From NCBI RefSeq assembly GCF_001514205.1, contig NZ_KQ948763.1, positions 186,001 through 250,000 on the forward strand: a stretch of DNA of 64,000 nt. The letters run 5' to 3'. The position numbers were made by a program, and so were the translations under genes. The DNA is from Streptomyces griseoruber. GTDB lineage: Bacteria > Actinomycetota > Actinomycetes > Streptomycetales > Streptomycetaceae. The notes below the pieces were generated by a model. The model was given only the letters and a program-made list of their open reading frames with translations, did no database searches and was not told where the DNA came from. Below, piece after piece: positions 1 through 10,364 of the stretch (position 1 is its first letter; the number at the start of each line of letters is the position of its first letter).

Positions 1-265
1 CTCGGGCTGATTCGCCGACAGCAGACACATTGGGTGCGCAACGGACTGGAACAATGCGGCGAAGCAAGCAAACCTAGAGCGGTCCGGAGAAGTGCGGTTG
101 CGCCTTGCTGCTCCTGTGTGCAGTTGGATGCCGAGGTGCGGAGGCGGGGGCAACATAGCCGACGATCGCCGGTTAGCCAAACCGGCGGTTCCGCAGACCA
201 TTGAACCTGTCGCGCTGATCTCCGTGTGGCGCCTTCAAGTCGTTTTCCCTGAGGAGTTCGAAGCC

Positions 266-895
266 GTGTATGTCGAAGTCGTGAACGAAGAGTGGCTGCT
301 TTCCGAGGAGCAGGTTCGATCGCTGCTCAAGTCGATTCATGGGCACGTGGGTGCCAATCGCTCGGTGTACCCCTTCATGCGCACCGTGGCCGAGCAGGCT
401 CTGCTTCCGCGTGAGGCTCAAGCCCTGTGTGTGAGCGATGTGGTGCTCTCAGGGGATGACGGCGCTAAGTTGACGGTCCGTCGAAATGGGAAGGCCAGGG
501 AAATACCTCTCCACCCGCAGTTCGCCGAGTTCGTCCGTACGTGGATCAACGGCGCTGGTCTGCAGGAGGGCGACCTGCTCTTCCCTGGTACGCGAGGCAG
601 GCCGCTCTCGGCGTCCGACTACAAGCAGATCTGGGAGCAGGCCCAAGAGGCCGTCCTGCCACGGGACGAGCTGTACTCGTGGCGCCTGGGGGAGCCCATC
701 TCCATCCTCCGCGATTCCTGCCTGGTGAAGTGGTTGAGGGCGGGGATCTCACCCGTCACGGTTGCCGAGTGGGCGGACGTGACTCCGAGGTGGCTTGTGC
801 TGCGTTACCCGCACTGCTTCCGCACCGAGGACGTTGAAATCGACTGGGACCACCTGGCCGAGGCCATGGCCCTTCCGGACTCGCTCAAGCCGTAA
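266..895 (+). CDS. Degenerate tyrosine-recombinase-like protein (catalytic domain only)
   Basis: A protein of 209 residues resembling the C-terminal catalytic domain of Streptomyces integrases. I chose GTG 266 because GAGGAG (251-256) lies 9 nt upstream; an earlier in-frame start adds residues with no family character. Family landmarks are recognisable but altered. The usual GLRPxEA box reads ALLPREA, losing the first catalytic Arg. The HxLRH box reads SILRD, losing His but keeping Arg. The Tyr segment is YPHCF. An N-terminal core-binding domain is absent. It probably cannot recombine DNA; it could bind DNA or be a decaying gene. It lies upstream of the excisionase and integrase genes of the same element. 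Confidence 0.7.
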   Translation: MYVEVVNEEWLLSEEQVRSLLKSIHGHVGANRSVYPFMRTVAEQALLPREAQALCVSDVVLSGDDGAKLTVRRNGKAREIPLHPQFAEFVRTWINGAGLQEGDLLFPGTRGRPLSASDYKQIWEQAQEAVLPRDELYSWRLGEPISILRDSCLVKWLRAGISPVTVAEWADVTPRWLVLRYPHCFRTEDVEIDWDHLAEAMALPDSLKP

Positions 896-1124
896 TTCTC
901 TGCCCCTCGTTCTGGATCACACTCTGGGTGCGGGCTCCATCAGCTCAATCGCCCCCGCCGGTGGTCCTCATCCCAACGCCACCCCGGGTGATCAGAGTCC
1001 CTCTCCTCGGAGCGCTTGCGGCACGTGGTCCCACGCGCTTGACGGGGCTGGTTGGCCCTGGCCCGCCCGGTGGTCCGCCAAGTGCCTCAGGAGCTCCCTC
1101 ACGTTCACCGTCAAGGACACCCCC

Positions 1125-1436
1125 ATGCCTGCACGCACGTCATCCGTTCGCTCCACGACACCGGACTCAGTCGGCACTACCCGTAGAGCGTTCCTGAACG
1201 TGAGCGATGCGGCCGAGTACCTCGGCCTCTCGCCCCACACCCTCTATGTCTGGCGCCATCGCCGTCAGGGACCGCCGAGCTTCCGCATGGGCCCCCGCGG
1301 TCGCGTCATGTACCGAGTGGAAGCCCTCGACGCCTGGGTCCGTGACCAAGAGCAGGCCGACTCTCGCTCCAACCTGCTCCTCAACCCTCTCGGTGCCAGT
1401 CCACAGGAGCGTTCCGCCCGTTTCACCACTGTCTGA
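1125..1436 (+). CDS. xis: Excisionase-type helix-turn-helix protein
   Basis: A basic protein of 103 residues with a MerR/AlpA-type HTH (HTH_17) in residues about 25-80: the sequence FLNVSDAAEYLGLSP followed by a wing with PPSFRMG and a closing VEALDAWV. Such proteins direct excision by the integrase encoded next to them. ATG 1125 is chosen because AAGGA (1113-1117) lies 7 nt upstream; the longer open frame upstream has no family similarity. The integrase begins 54 nt downstream, so the two are probably cotranscribed. The C-terminal tail is of low complexity. Confidence 0.85.
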   Translation: MPARTSSVRSTTPDSVGTTRRAFLNVSDAAEYLGLSPHTLYVWRHRRQGPPSFRMGPRGRVMYRVEALDAWVRDQEQADSRSNLLLNPLGASPQERSARFTTV

Positions 1437-1490
1437 CGCCTAGCAGGCGCCGTATGACGCTGCCATTGCCCCGTTGCAAAGGAGTTCCAC

Positions 1491-2735
1491 CTGGCCGGCT
1501 ACATAGAAGACCGATGGCTGAAGAAGCGCCCGAACCCGAAAACCGGCAAATGCGACCGCACTGCCATGTACGGCAAGTGCACCCGCTACCGCGTCAAGGG
1601 CATCCCCGGCGTCAAGGACCGTTCCTTCGACGCCCTCCAGGACGCCAAGACCTGGCTAGCCCAGGCCCAGACCGACGCGCGCCGAGGCGAGTTCGTCGAT
1701 CCGCGTGATGGGGCCATCTCCCTCAAGGACTACATCGCGACCCACTGGTGGCCCACCCAGAGCGGTGACCCATCCACGATCGAGCGGATCGAGCAGAGGG
1801 TACGGCGGCACATCGTTCCCCACCTGGGTGCTCAGCCGCTCAACGCCATCGGTACGGAAGTCCTGCGGCACTGGAAGAAGCGGCTGGAGAAGGACCTCGG
1901 TCCGACCTCCATCCGTCTGGTCTGGGCGACGCTCTCCAGCATCCTCCAGGCTGCCGTCGAGGATCGCCGCCTCGGACGTAACCCATGCCGGTCCAGCACG
2001 GTCGGCCCTCCGGCCGCCGGACCCGGCAGGGTCGAAGCGTGGCCGCCCGAACGGGTCCTGGCGGTACGGGAGGTCCTGCCGGACCGCTACCGGCTCCTCC
2101 TCGTGATCGGAGCGGGTCTCGGGCTCCGCCAAGGGGAGGCGCTCGGTCTCTCGACGGCCGACATCGACTTCGAGAAGGAAGTCGTGCACGTCCGGCGGCA
2201 GGTCAAGATGGTGCGGGCGAAACTGTGCTTCGCCCTTCCCAAGGGCCGCAAGGTCCGCGACGTGCCGCTGCCGGCCAGCGTCGCCCGGGCCATCCGGCAG
2301 CACATGGCGCAGTTCGCGCCGGTACCGGTCACGCTGCCGTGGGACGACCCGACTCCGGCCAAGACGCCGGTGGAAGCCAAACACCGGCGGCCGAGGACCT
2401 ACAACCTCCTGGTGACAGGACGCGAGCGGAAGGCCATCAACCGGAACTACCTCAACTCCTACGTGTGGAAGCCCGCTCTGGCCACGGCGGGCGTGATCGC
2501 ACCGCTGGACGAGGGCAGGGACGGTGCTCGCGTGTGGGAGCCGTCCCGGGAGCACGGCTTCCACGCCCTGCGCCACTTCTACGCCTCCGAGGAACTGGAG
2601 GCTGGCGAATCGGTCGTCTCCCTGGCACGCTGGCTGGGGCACTCCGACCCCGGGTTCACGCTGCGGAAGTACTCCCACTTCCTGCCCCGCGCTGGCGCAC
2701 GAGGCAGCGCCGCCATCGACGCGATCTTCGCGTAG
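1491..2735 (+). CDS. int: Tyrosine site-specific integrase, apparent CTG start
   Basis: A full-length phage-type integrase of 414 residues for integration and excision of the element. It has an N-terminal arm-binding region, a core-binding domain (about 75-160) and a catalytic domain. The catalytic set is visible: Arg in GLGLRQGEAL (about residue 213), HALRH, LGHSDP, and the Tyr in LRKYSHF. The first ATG (1566) cuts into the conserved N-terminus. The frame extends upstream through AGYIEDRWLKKRPNPKTGK, a typical family beginning, to CTG 1491, which has a strong AAAGGAG 6 nt upstream (1478-1484). I therefore call CTG as the start, unless it is an eroded GTG. The gene sits at the element edge beside probable att sequence. 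Confidence 0.88.
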   Translation: MAGYIEDRWLKKRPNPKTGKCDRTAMYGKCTRYRVKGIPGVKDRSFDALQDAKTWLAQAQTDARRGEFVDPRDGAISLKDYIATHWWPTQSGDPSTIERIEQRVRRHIVPHLGAQPLNAIGTEVLRHWKKRLEKDLGPTSIRLVWATLSSILQAAVEDRRLGRNPCRSSTVGPPAAGPGRVEAWPPERVLAVREVLPDRYRLLLVIGAGLGLRQGEALGLSTADIDFEKEVVHVRRQVKMVRAKLCFALPKGRKVRDVPLPASVARAIRQHMAQFAPVPVTLPWDDPTPAKTPVEAKHRRPRTYNLLVTGRERKAINRNYLNSYVWKPALATAGVIAPLDEGRDGARVWEPSREHGFHALRHFYASEELEAGESVVSLARWLGHSDPGFTLRKYSHFLPRAGARGSAAIDAIFA

Positions 2736-2797
2736 CTGCGGCCGTAGCCGGTAGCTAGAGCCCGTGCAGCGTGGCTCGTAGCCCGCCGCAGGCTCAA

Positions 2798-2819
2798 AGT
2801 CCCAGAGAAGTCCCAGAGA
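2798..2819 (+). repeat. Tandem 11-bp repeat in the probable integrase attachment region
   Basis: AGTCCCAGAGA occurs twice in direct tandem, at 2798-2808 and 2809-2819, 63 bp after the integrase stop. Upstream, between 2733 and 2781, GTAGC recurs four times. Repeats in this position are typical of integrase arm or core binding sites. The opposite att end is outside the window, so the core cannot be proved. Confidence 0.45.
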
Positions 2820-2878
2820 TGCCGCCGCACCCCTCCCTGACCCGCTAAATAGCAGGTCAGAGGGGATGCGGCGGCATC
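2818..2878. terminator. Large hairpin, bidirectional terminator between int and the murA-like gene
   Basis: GATGCCGCCGCA plus CCCCTCCCTGACC pairs with GGTCAGAGGGG plus ATGCGGCGGCATC across a 12-nt AT-rich loop. The stem is about 24 bp with small bulges. It separates two convergent genes and probably terminates both. It may be the native end of the murA unit into which the element inserted. Confidence 0.75.
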
Positions 2879-2884
2879 GGCGTA

Positions 2885-4414
2885 TCAAATGTCCCGGAAG
2901 ATCTCGATCTGCGCGCCGATGGAGTTCAGGCGTTCGGCCAGGTCCTCGTACCCCCGGTTGATGACGTACACGTTCCGCAGGACGGACGTGCCCTCCGCCG
3001 CCATCATCGCCAGCAGGACGACCACGGCCGGGCGCAGGGCCGGTGGGCACATCATCTCGGCGGCGCGCCAGCGGGTGGGGCCCTCCACCAGGACCCGGTG
3101 CGGGTCGAGGAGCTGGAGGCGGCCGCCGAGGCGGTTGAGGTCGGTGAGGTAGATCGCGCGGTTGTCGTAGACCCAGTCGTGGATGAGGGTCTTGCCCGAG
3201 GCGACGGCCGCGATGGCCGCGAAGAACGGCACGTTGTCGATGTTCAGGCCGGGGAACGGCATCGGGTGGATCTTGTCGATCGGCGCCTCCAGCTTGGAGG
3301 GCCGCACGGTGAGGTCCACCAGCCGGGTGCGGCCGTTGTCGGCGACGTACTCGGGCGTGCGGTCGTGGTCGAGGCCCATCTCCTCCAGGACCGCCAGCTC
3401 GATCTCCAGGAACTCGATGGGGACCCGGCGCACCGTCAGCTCCGACTCGGTGACGACGGCGGCGGCCAGCAGGCTCATCGCCTCCACCGGGTCCTCGGAG
3501 GGCGAGTAGTCGACGTCGGTGTCGATGTCCGGCACACCGTGCACGGTGAGCGTGGTGGTGCCGATGCCCTCGACCCGTACGCCCAGCGCCTCCAGGAAGA
3601 AGCAGAGGTCCTGGACCATGTAGTTGGAGGAGGCGTTGCGGATGACGGTGACGCCGTTGTGCCGGGCGGCGGCCAGCAGCGCGTTCTCGGTGACCGTGTC
3701 CCCGCGCTCGGTCAGCACGATCGGCCGGTCGGGGCGTACGGCGCGGTCGACGACGGCGTGGTACTGCCCCTCCGTCGCCGCGATGTCCAGTCCGAACCGG
3801 CGCAGCGCGATCATGTGCGGCTCGATGGTCCGCGTGCCCAGGTCGCAGCCGCCGGCGTAGGGCAGCTTGAAGGAGTCCATGCGGTGCAGCAGCGGGCCGA
3901 AGAACATGATGATCGACCGGGTGCGTACGGCGGCGTCGGCGTCGATCGCCGCCATGTCCAGGTCGGCCGGCGGCACGATCTCCAGGTCGACGCCGCCGTT
4001 GATCCAGCGGGTGCGCACACCGATGGAGTTCAGCACCTCGAGCAGACGGTAGACCTCCTCGATCCGGGCCACCCGGCGCAGCACCGTGCGCCCCCGGTTG
4101 AGCAGGGAGGCGCAGAGCAGGGCGACGCAGGCGTTCTTGCTCGTCTTGACGTCGATGGCGCCGGACAGCCGGCGGCCGCCCACGACTCGCAGATGCATCG
4201 GGCCCGCGTAACCCAGCGAGACGATCTCACTGTCCAGCGCCTCACCGATTCGAGCGATCATCTCAAGGCTGATGTTCTGGTTGCCGCGCTCGATCCGATT
4301 GACGGCGCTCTGGCTGGTGTTGAGCGCCTCGGCCAGCTGTGCCTGTGTCCAGCCACGGTGCTGCCGGGCATCACGGATGAGCTTGCCGATGCGTACGAGG
4401 TAGTCGTCTGCCAT
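2885..4414 (-). CDS. murA2: UDP-GlcNAc 1-carboxyvinyltransferase (MurA-type) with N-terminal XRE domain
   Basis: A protein of 509 residues. Residues about 5-65 form an XRE/Cro helix-turn-helix (TQAQLAEALNTSQSAVNRIERG). From about residue 73 it is an EPSP-synthase-fold MurA, which transfers enolpyruvate from PEP to UDP-GlcNAc. The active-site Lys-Asn pair (SKNACVALL, 93-94) and the loop Cys (AGGCDLGTR, Cys190) are both kept, so catalysis is plausible. The fusion is known in Streptomyces near aconitase (the SCO5998 type) as a second copy beside the essential murA. The palindrome 13 nt upstream of the start suggests autoregulation or shared control with acnA. Confidence 0.88.
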   Translation of the reverse strand: MADDYLVRIGKLIRDARQHRGWTQAQLAEALNTSQSAVNRIERGNQNISLEMIARIGEALDSEIVSLGYAGPMHLRVVGGRRLSGAIDVKTSKNACVALLCASLLNRGRTVLRRVARIEEVYRLLEVLNSIGVRTRWINGGVDLEIVPPADLDMAAIDADAAVRTRSIIMFFGPLLHRMDSFKLPYAGGCDLGTRTIEPHMIALRRFGLDIAATEGQYHAVVDRAVRPDRPIVLTERGDTVTENALLAAARHNGVTVIRNASSNYMVQDLCFFLEALGVRVEGIGTTTLTVHGVPDIDTDVDYSPSEDPVEAMSLLAAAVVTESELTVRRVPIEFLEIELAVLEEMGLDHDRTPEYVADNGRTRLVDLTVRPSKLEAPIDKIHPMPFPGLNIDNVPFFAAIAAVASGKTLIHDWVYDNRAIYLTDLNRLGGRLQLLDPHRVLVEGPTRWRAAEMMCPPALRPAVVVLLAMMAAEGTSVLRNVYVINRGYEDLAERLNSIGAQIEIFRDI

Positions 4415-4426
4415 GAGGCTGAGGTT

Positions 4427-4442
4427 ATCTCAGATATGAGAT
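4427..4442. promoter_or_regulatory. Palindromic operator upstream of the XRE-murA gene
   Basis: ATCTCAGATATGAGAT has 6-bp arms around GATA and lies 13-28 nt before the murA-type start codon. It has the same ATCTC-N6-GAGAT spacing as the acnA operator about 1 kb away. A regulator common to both is inferred. Confidence 0.6.
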
Positions 4443-4490
4443 GGCGCCTCTTGGGGGGTCCGTTCGGGTGACGTCCCATCAACGCCACCG

Positions 4491-5333
4491 TCAGCGCGCG
4501 GCCCGCGCCCTCCGCCACATCATGATCTCGGTCGGCGGGAGATGCTCGGCGAAGCGGCCGTCGGCCGCCTCCCCGAGCAGGGCGGCGCGCAGGTCCCGCT
4601 CGAAGTCCGGCAGCCGGTCGCCGAAGAGATGGGGGGCCGCGTAGGACCGGGAGAACGTCCAGGCCACGAGGTCGTCCGCGGTGCGGATCGCGACCTGTCC
4701 GGCCGGTACGACCTGGCGGCCGGCGTGCTCGAAGCCGGCCCCGGCGAAGACGAGGTCCTCCCGGCCCGGGGTGCCGTCGACGAGCAGCCCCTGCCCCGCG
4801 CGGCGGACCGGGCCCAGATACCGCCGCACCAGTTCGCCGATCAGCGCGTACGGGGGAGCGGGCAGCGGCAGCGGTTCCGTGGCCGGGGGCGGGTCGAGCT
4901 CGCTGATGTGGACGAGTGTGCCGTCCGGCTCCAGCATCCCCAGCACGGTCGCCGCGACCCGTTCGCGCTCCGTCCAGTGGAAGGACTGGGCGAACGCCAC
5001 GACCCGGAACCCGCCCAGCCCGGCCGGCAGGTCCTCGGCCCGGGCGGTCACCCAGCGCGCGTTGTCCACCCCGTCCCGGGCGGCCCGGCGCGCGGCCTCG
5101 GCCAGCATGTCCTCGTCCGGGTCGAGTCCGACCGCCTCGGTGAAGAACCGCGCCAGGGGAAGGGTCACGATGCCGGGCCCGCACCCCACGTCGAGGAGCC
5201 GCCCCCGCCCGTCCAGGCCGAGGGTCGCGGCCAGCGCCTCCCCGAAGCCCGGCGCGTACGGCAGTCGCCCCCGTTCGTAGTGGACCGCGCTCCCCTGGAA
5301 CAGCGTCCTGTCCCACTGCCACCCCTCGGGCAT
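4491..5333 (-). CDS. Class I SAM-dependent methyltransferase
   Basis: A soluble protein of 280 residues with a Rossmann methyltransferase fold. Motif I is LLDVGCGPGIVTLPLA (about 45-60). The acidic motif II is GLDPDEDML, and later AEDLP and the FHWTERER strand follow. The opening AVHYERGRLPYAPGF is typical of uncharacterised actinobacterial methyltransferases. The substrate is not evident. It lies between the XRE-murA gene and acnA, transcribed away from acnA, so the acnA operator region may control it as well. Streptomyces aconitase is linked in regulation to trans-aconitate methyltransferase, so a small polycarboxylate substrate is worth considering, but nothing in the sequence proves it. 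Confidence 0.8.
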   Translation of the reverse strand: MPEGWQWDRTLFQGSAVHYERGRLPYAPGFGEALAATLGLDGRGRLLDVGCGPGIVTLPLARFFTEAVGLDPDEDMLAEAARRAARDGVDNARWVTARAEDLPAGLGGFRVVAFAQSFHWTERERVAATVLGMLEPDGTLVHISELDPPPATEPLPLPAPPYALIGELVRRYLGPVRRAGQGLLVDGTPGREDLVFAGAGFEHAGRQVVPAGQVAIRTADDLVAWTFSRSYAAPHLFGDRLPDFERDLRAALLGEAADGRFAEHLPPTEIMMWRRARAAR

Positions 5334-5419
5334 GCCGATTCCCCTCTCCGGTCTCCAGGGGGGAGCCTAGGGGTGTGACGAGCCCAGGGCATGACCATCC
5401 AGCCCCCATGTACTAGAGT

Positions 5420-5437
5420 TATCTCGACATCGAGATA
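5420..5437. promoter_or_regulatory. TamR-like operator in the acnA promoter
   Basis: TATCTCGACATCGAGATA has perfect 8-bp arms around CA. It lies between the divergent methyltransferase and aconitase genes, 141 nt before the acnA start. The MarR-family regulator TamR of S. coelicolor is known to act on the aconitase gene sacA. Assigning this site to TamR is inference from position and palindromy. Confidence 0.6.
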
Positions 5438-5481
5438 TCTGCCGAGGCGCACCGCAGCCGCATGCACCATCGGTCCGGTAG

Positions 5482-5500
5482 TAAGGGTTGCCTAACTTAG
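5482..5500 (+). promoter_or_regulatory. Iron-box-like site upstream of acnA
   Basis: TAAGGGTTGCCTAACTTAG matches 13 of 19 positions of the actinobacterial DmdR/IdeR iron box TTAGGTTAGGCTAACCTAA. Aconitase carries a 4Fe-4S cluster, so iron control would make sense. The match is imperfect. Confidence 0.35.
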
Positions 5501-5505
5501 CCTGA

Positions 5506-8292
<2,787 letters not shown>

Positions 8293-8364
8293 GCTGATCG
8301 GCTCGGATACCAGAGGATCTGGTCGCTGACACGCTGCTACCGGCGGTCACACTAGAGTCTCGCA

Positions 8365-8402
8365 CAAGCGCCCAGTCAGGCTTCGGCCTGGCGGGGCGCT
8401 TG
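8365..8402 (+). terminator. Terminator of acnA
   Basis: CAAGCGCCCAGTCAGGC pairs with GCCTGGCGGGGCGCTTG around a TTCG loop, with two mismatches, 72 nt after the acnA stop. GCTGTTTC follows. Confidence 0.85.
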
Positions 8403-8492
8403 CTGTTTCATGCTGATCGAGTAGTGGCCGGTACGTGTCCCGCCGACGCTGATCCGCCCTTTGCCCCGAGCTGCCTGGGGCAGGGCTCACCG

Positions 8493-8811
8493 TCACACCA
8501 GGGGCCGGAAGTTGACTGACTCCCACGGAGCGCAGAAGCTCTTGTAGTCGTCAAAGACCGAGCCTGGGCTCATCGCGTAGGTGCAGAACGGGTGGATCGT
8601 CTTCTTCGGCGAAGGTCGTCGCCCGGCGCTCTTTTCGTACGGCCCGTTGGTTTAGGGCGTATGTCAGGAAGGCGCCGAAGAGAGCGACGAACGGGACGAT
8701 CAGTGCGGTCGTCTCGGCCCAGGTCCAGTCACTGTTCGCCGTTTGTGCCGCCGCGACGACCGCCACGCACCACTCTCCGGCATGCCGTGAGGAGTGTCCG
8801 CCATCAGCCAC
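8493..8811 (-). pseudogene. Remnant of a small membrane protein joined out of frame to another gene's 3' end
   Basis: The first part (8551-8811) reads as one transmembrane segment, TTALIVPFVALFGAFLTYAL, then a basic stretch RAVRKERRATTFAE. It then runs into unrelated residues and stops. A different frame, through to the stop at 8493-8495, gives a coherent tail with TIHPFCTYAMSPGSVFDD. This looks like two gene pieces fused with loss of frame. The start overlaps the end of the E2-like gene by about 110 nt. The function of either parent is unknown to me. Confidence 0.4.
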
Positions 8812-9233
8812 TGGCCGTCGGGCTCACCGCCGGTGAGCCGCCAGTGGTGTTCGAGGAACAAGTGTGTACGGACAATCTCGATGAGGTCCGGAAGCCCTCT
8901 GGAACTTGTCCAGCAATGCTCCTCCGGGTCCAGCGGATACCAGAGGCAGAGGGCGTCGTCGAACGAGTGGCGGTGCTTCGACGGGGCTCCGGGTTGGGCG
9001 TGGACGCGCGGAAAGTCCTCCGGCTCCTGGCCGTAGGCGGAGTAAGGCGGGTTCGCGCAGAAGCGGATATGAACGTCGATGGGGTCGGGTTCGCCTACGA
9101 CGTCGAGCCCGGTGAGTTCGTACGTCAGTGAGCCGCGGTGGTACGTGTGACGGAGTGCGTCACCGAAGTGCCGTCGGGCGTCTCGTGCGAGTGGGGCCCA
9201 CCAGGCGGGCTGTGCCCCGTACCAGGCCGGCAT
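8700..9233 (-). CDS. Possible prokaryotic E2-like (UBC-fold) protein
   Basis: A protein of 177 residues with no signal peptide. The centre reads ALCLWYPLDPEEHCWTSS, followed by LIEIVRTHLFLEHHWRLTGG and a TPHG motif. This arrangement (LCLxYP, a Trp, a helix ending in ExxW, TGxxP, PH) resembles small actinobacterial proteins grouped with prokaryotic E2-like ubiquitin-conjugation folds. In that family E1/ThiF or JAB partners are often adjacent; none is present here. The last 25 residues are basic and overlap another frame, so the true 3' end may be altered. The assignment rests on pattern memory only. Confidence 0.45.
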   Translation of the reverse strand: MPAWYGAQPAWWAPLARDARRHFGDALRHTYHRGSLTYELTGLDVVGEPDPIDVHIRFCANPPYSAYGQEPEDFPRVHAQPGAPSKHRHSFDDALCLWYPLDPEEHCWTSSRGLPDLIEIVRTHLFLEHHWRLTGGEPDGQWLMADTPHGMPESGAWRSSRRHKRRTVTGPGPRRPH

Positions 9234-9268
9234 GGGGTCAGTCCCTCCAAGCCCGGGTCCGGGTCGGC

Positions 9269-9547
9269 GGGAACGCAGGTGCGCTTGCCTCGTTCGTCGA
9301 GTCCACGCCTGGGTGGGACTGGGTGCCCCCGGTCGGTGGGACCTGCGCCTACCCGTGGCTGACGGCGACGGAGGCGCGGGCGTTCTCCGAGTGGCTGGTC
9401 GACCAGCACGGTGTGCTGCTGGCTCCTGACGTGATGTTCGAGCACACCGGACAGCACCTGCGGTTCGGCATGGGCAGGACGCTGTTCCCCGAGGGGATGG
9501 CCACGCTCGCCCAAGCCTGGCCGGAGTGGCTGCGCGTAACCTCCTGA
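9269..9547 (+). pseudogene. 3' remnant of a class I/II aminotransferase
   Basis: The frame reads WDWVPPVGGTCAYPWL, then FSEWLVDQHGVLLAPDVMF and HLRFGMGR, the C-terminal domain of PLP-dependent aminotransferases (small domain with the substrate-binding Arg). The large domain with the PLP Lys is missing, and nothing upstream resembles it. It cannot be active. It lies in a stretch of gene scraps. Confidence 0.65.
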
Positions 9548-9670
9548 ACGTGGTGCGCCTTGGGGCGTCTCAAGGCCCGGGCGGCCAGCCATTGAGCGGC
9601 GGACTGGCCAGCCATAAATCGCTACGACCGCCCATCCGCCCGCCGACCGGCGCCCCCGCGCCGGGTGGCG

Positions 9671-10228
9671 TCAGCGCGGCGGGATCAGCCGTCGCTGTGG
9701 TTCGGTGAGCGGCTGGGGCTGATGCCGGGAGACCTTGGCGAGCAGGCGCGCGAGGATGATCTCCTCGTCGGGGGTCAGGTGCTCCAGCCAGTTCTTCTCG
9801 CGGTTCGTGGTCCACCAGTGCAGAAACTCGTCGATGACGGTCTCGCCCTGCTCGGTGAGGGCGACGACGAGCATGCGTCCGTCGTCGGGCTGGGGGGTTC
9901 GGGTGAGGAGGCCGGCCCGTTCCAGGGTGTGCAGTGCCGACGTGACACTCGCGGTGGAGATGCTCAGCAGGTCGGCGAGTCTGCGCGGGGACATCGGACC
10001 GTCGTACTTGAGCGTGGTCATCAGCCGGAAGCCGGCGAAGGTCAGCCCGGCCGGGCGGGCGAAGTTTGTTTCGATGTCGCGTTCGATCTTCTTGGCGACC
10101 CGGACCAGGTTGTAGCCCACCGACGCGGACGCCAGGTGCGGGTCGGCGTCGGGCAGGTCGAAGCCGGAGGCGGCGGTCAGGCGTTCGTCATGGCGCCGCG
10201 CGGCCGGATCTTGTGTCACGAACACCAC
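9671..10228 (-). CDS. MarR-family transcriptional regulator
   Basis: A protein of 185 residues. The winged helix spans about residues 55-140: AGFRLMTTLKYDGPMSPRRL, then LLSISTASVTSALHTLERAG, then the wing TPQPDDGRMLVVALTEQG. It is divergent from the dioxygenase/aldehyde dehydrogenase pair, with a perfect palindrome at 10331-10344 between them. The natural reading is a repressor of those genes that responds to an aromatic substrate, as is common for MarR proteins of phenolic catabolism. The exact start is uncertain because several GTG codons crowd the 5' end. Confidence 0.85.
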   Translation of the reverse strand: MVFVTQDPAARRHDERLTAASGFDLPDADPHLASASVGYNLVRVAKKIERDIETNFARPAGLTFAGFRLMTTLKYDGPMSPRRLADLLSISTASVTSALHTLERAGLLTRTPQPDDGRMLVVALTEQGETVIDEFLHWWTTNREKNWLEHLTPDEEIILARLLAKVSRHQPQPLTEPQRRLIPPR

Positions 10229-10330
10229 TCTGCCTTCGTCTCCGGCTCCTCACAAGTGACCCAGGATTCATCTCCTGCCCCCCACTGTCTTGACATATCG
10301 GTTTCGGGAGCCTTCTACTGCACCCAAGTC

Positions 10331-10344
10331 GCTAGAATTCTAGC
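10331..10344. promoter_or_regulatory. Palindromic operator for the dioxygenase operon
   Basis: GCTAGAATTCTAGC is a perfect 14-bp palindrome 21 nt before the dioxygenase start codon. It fits MarR binding that blocks the promoter. Confidence 0.6.
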
Positions 10345-10364
10345 TATCTCTGCGGAGGGTATCC

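Noticed and set aside
1656..3050. 464-codon minus-strand frame across int and the murA 3' end
   Set aside because: It runs through the hairpin terminator and two well-supported genes.
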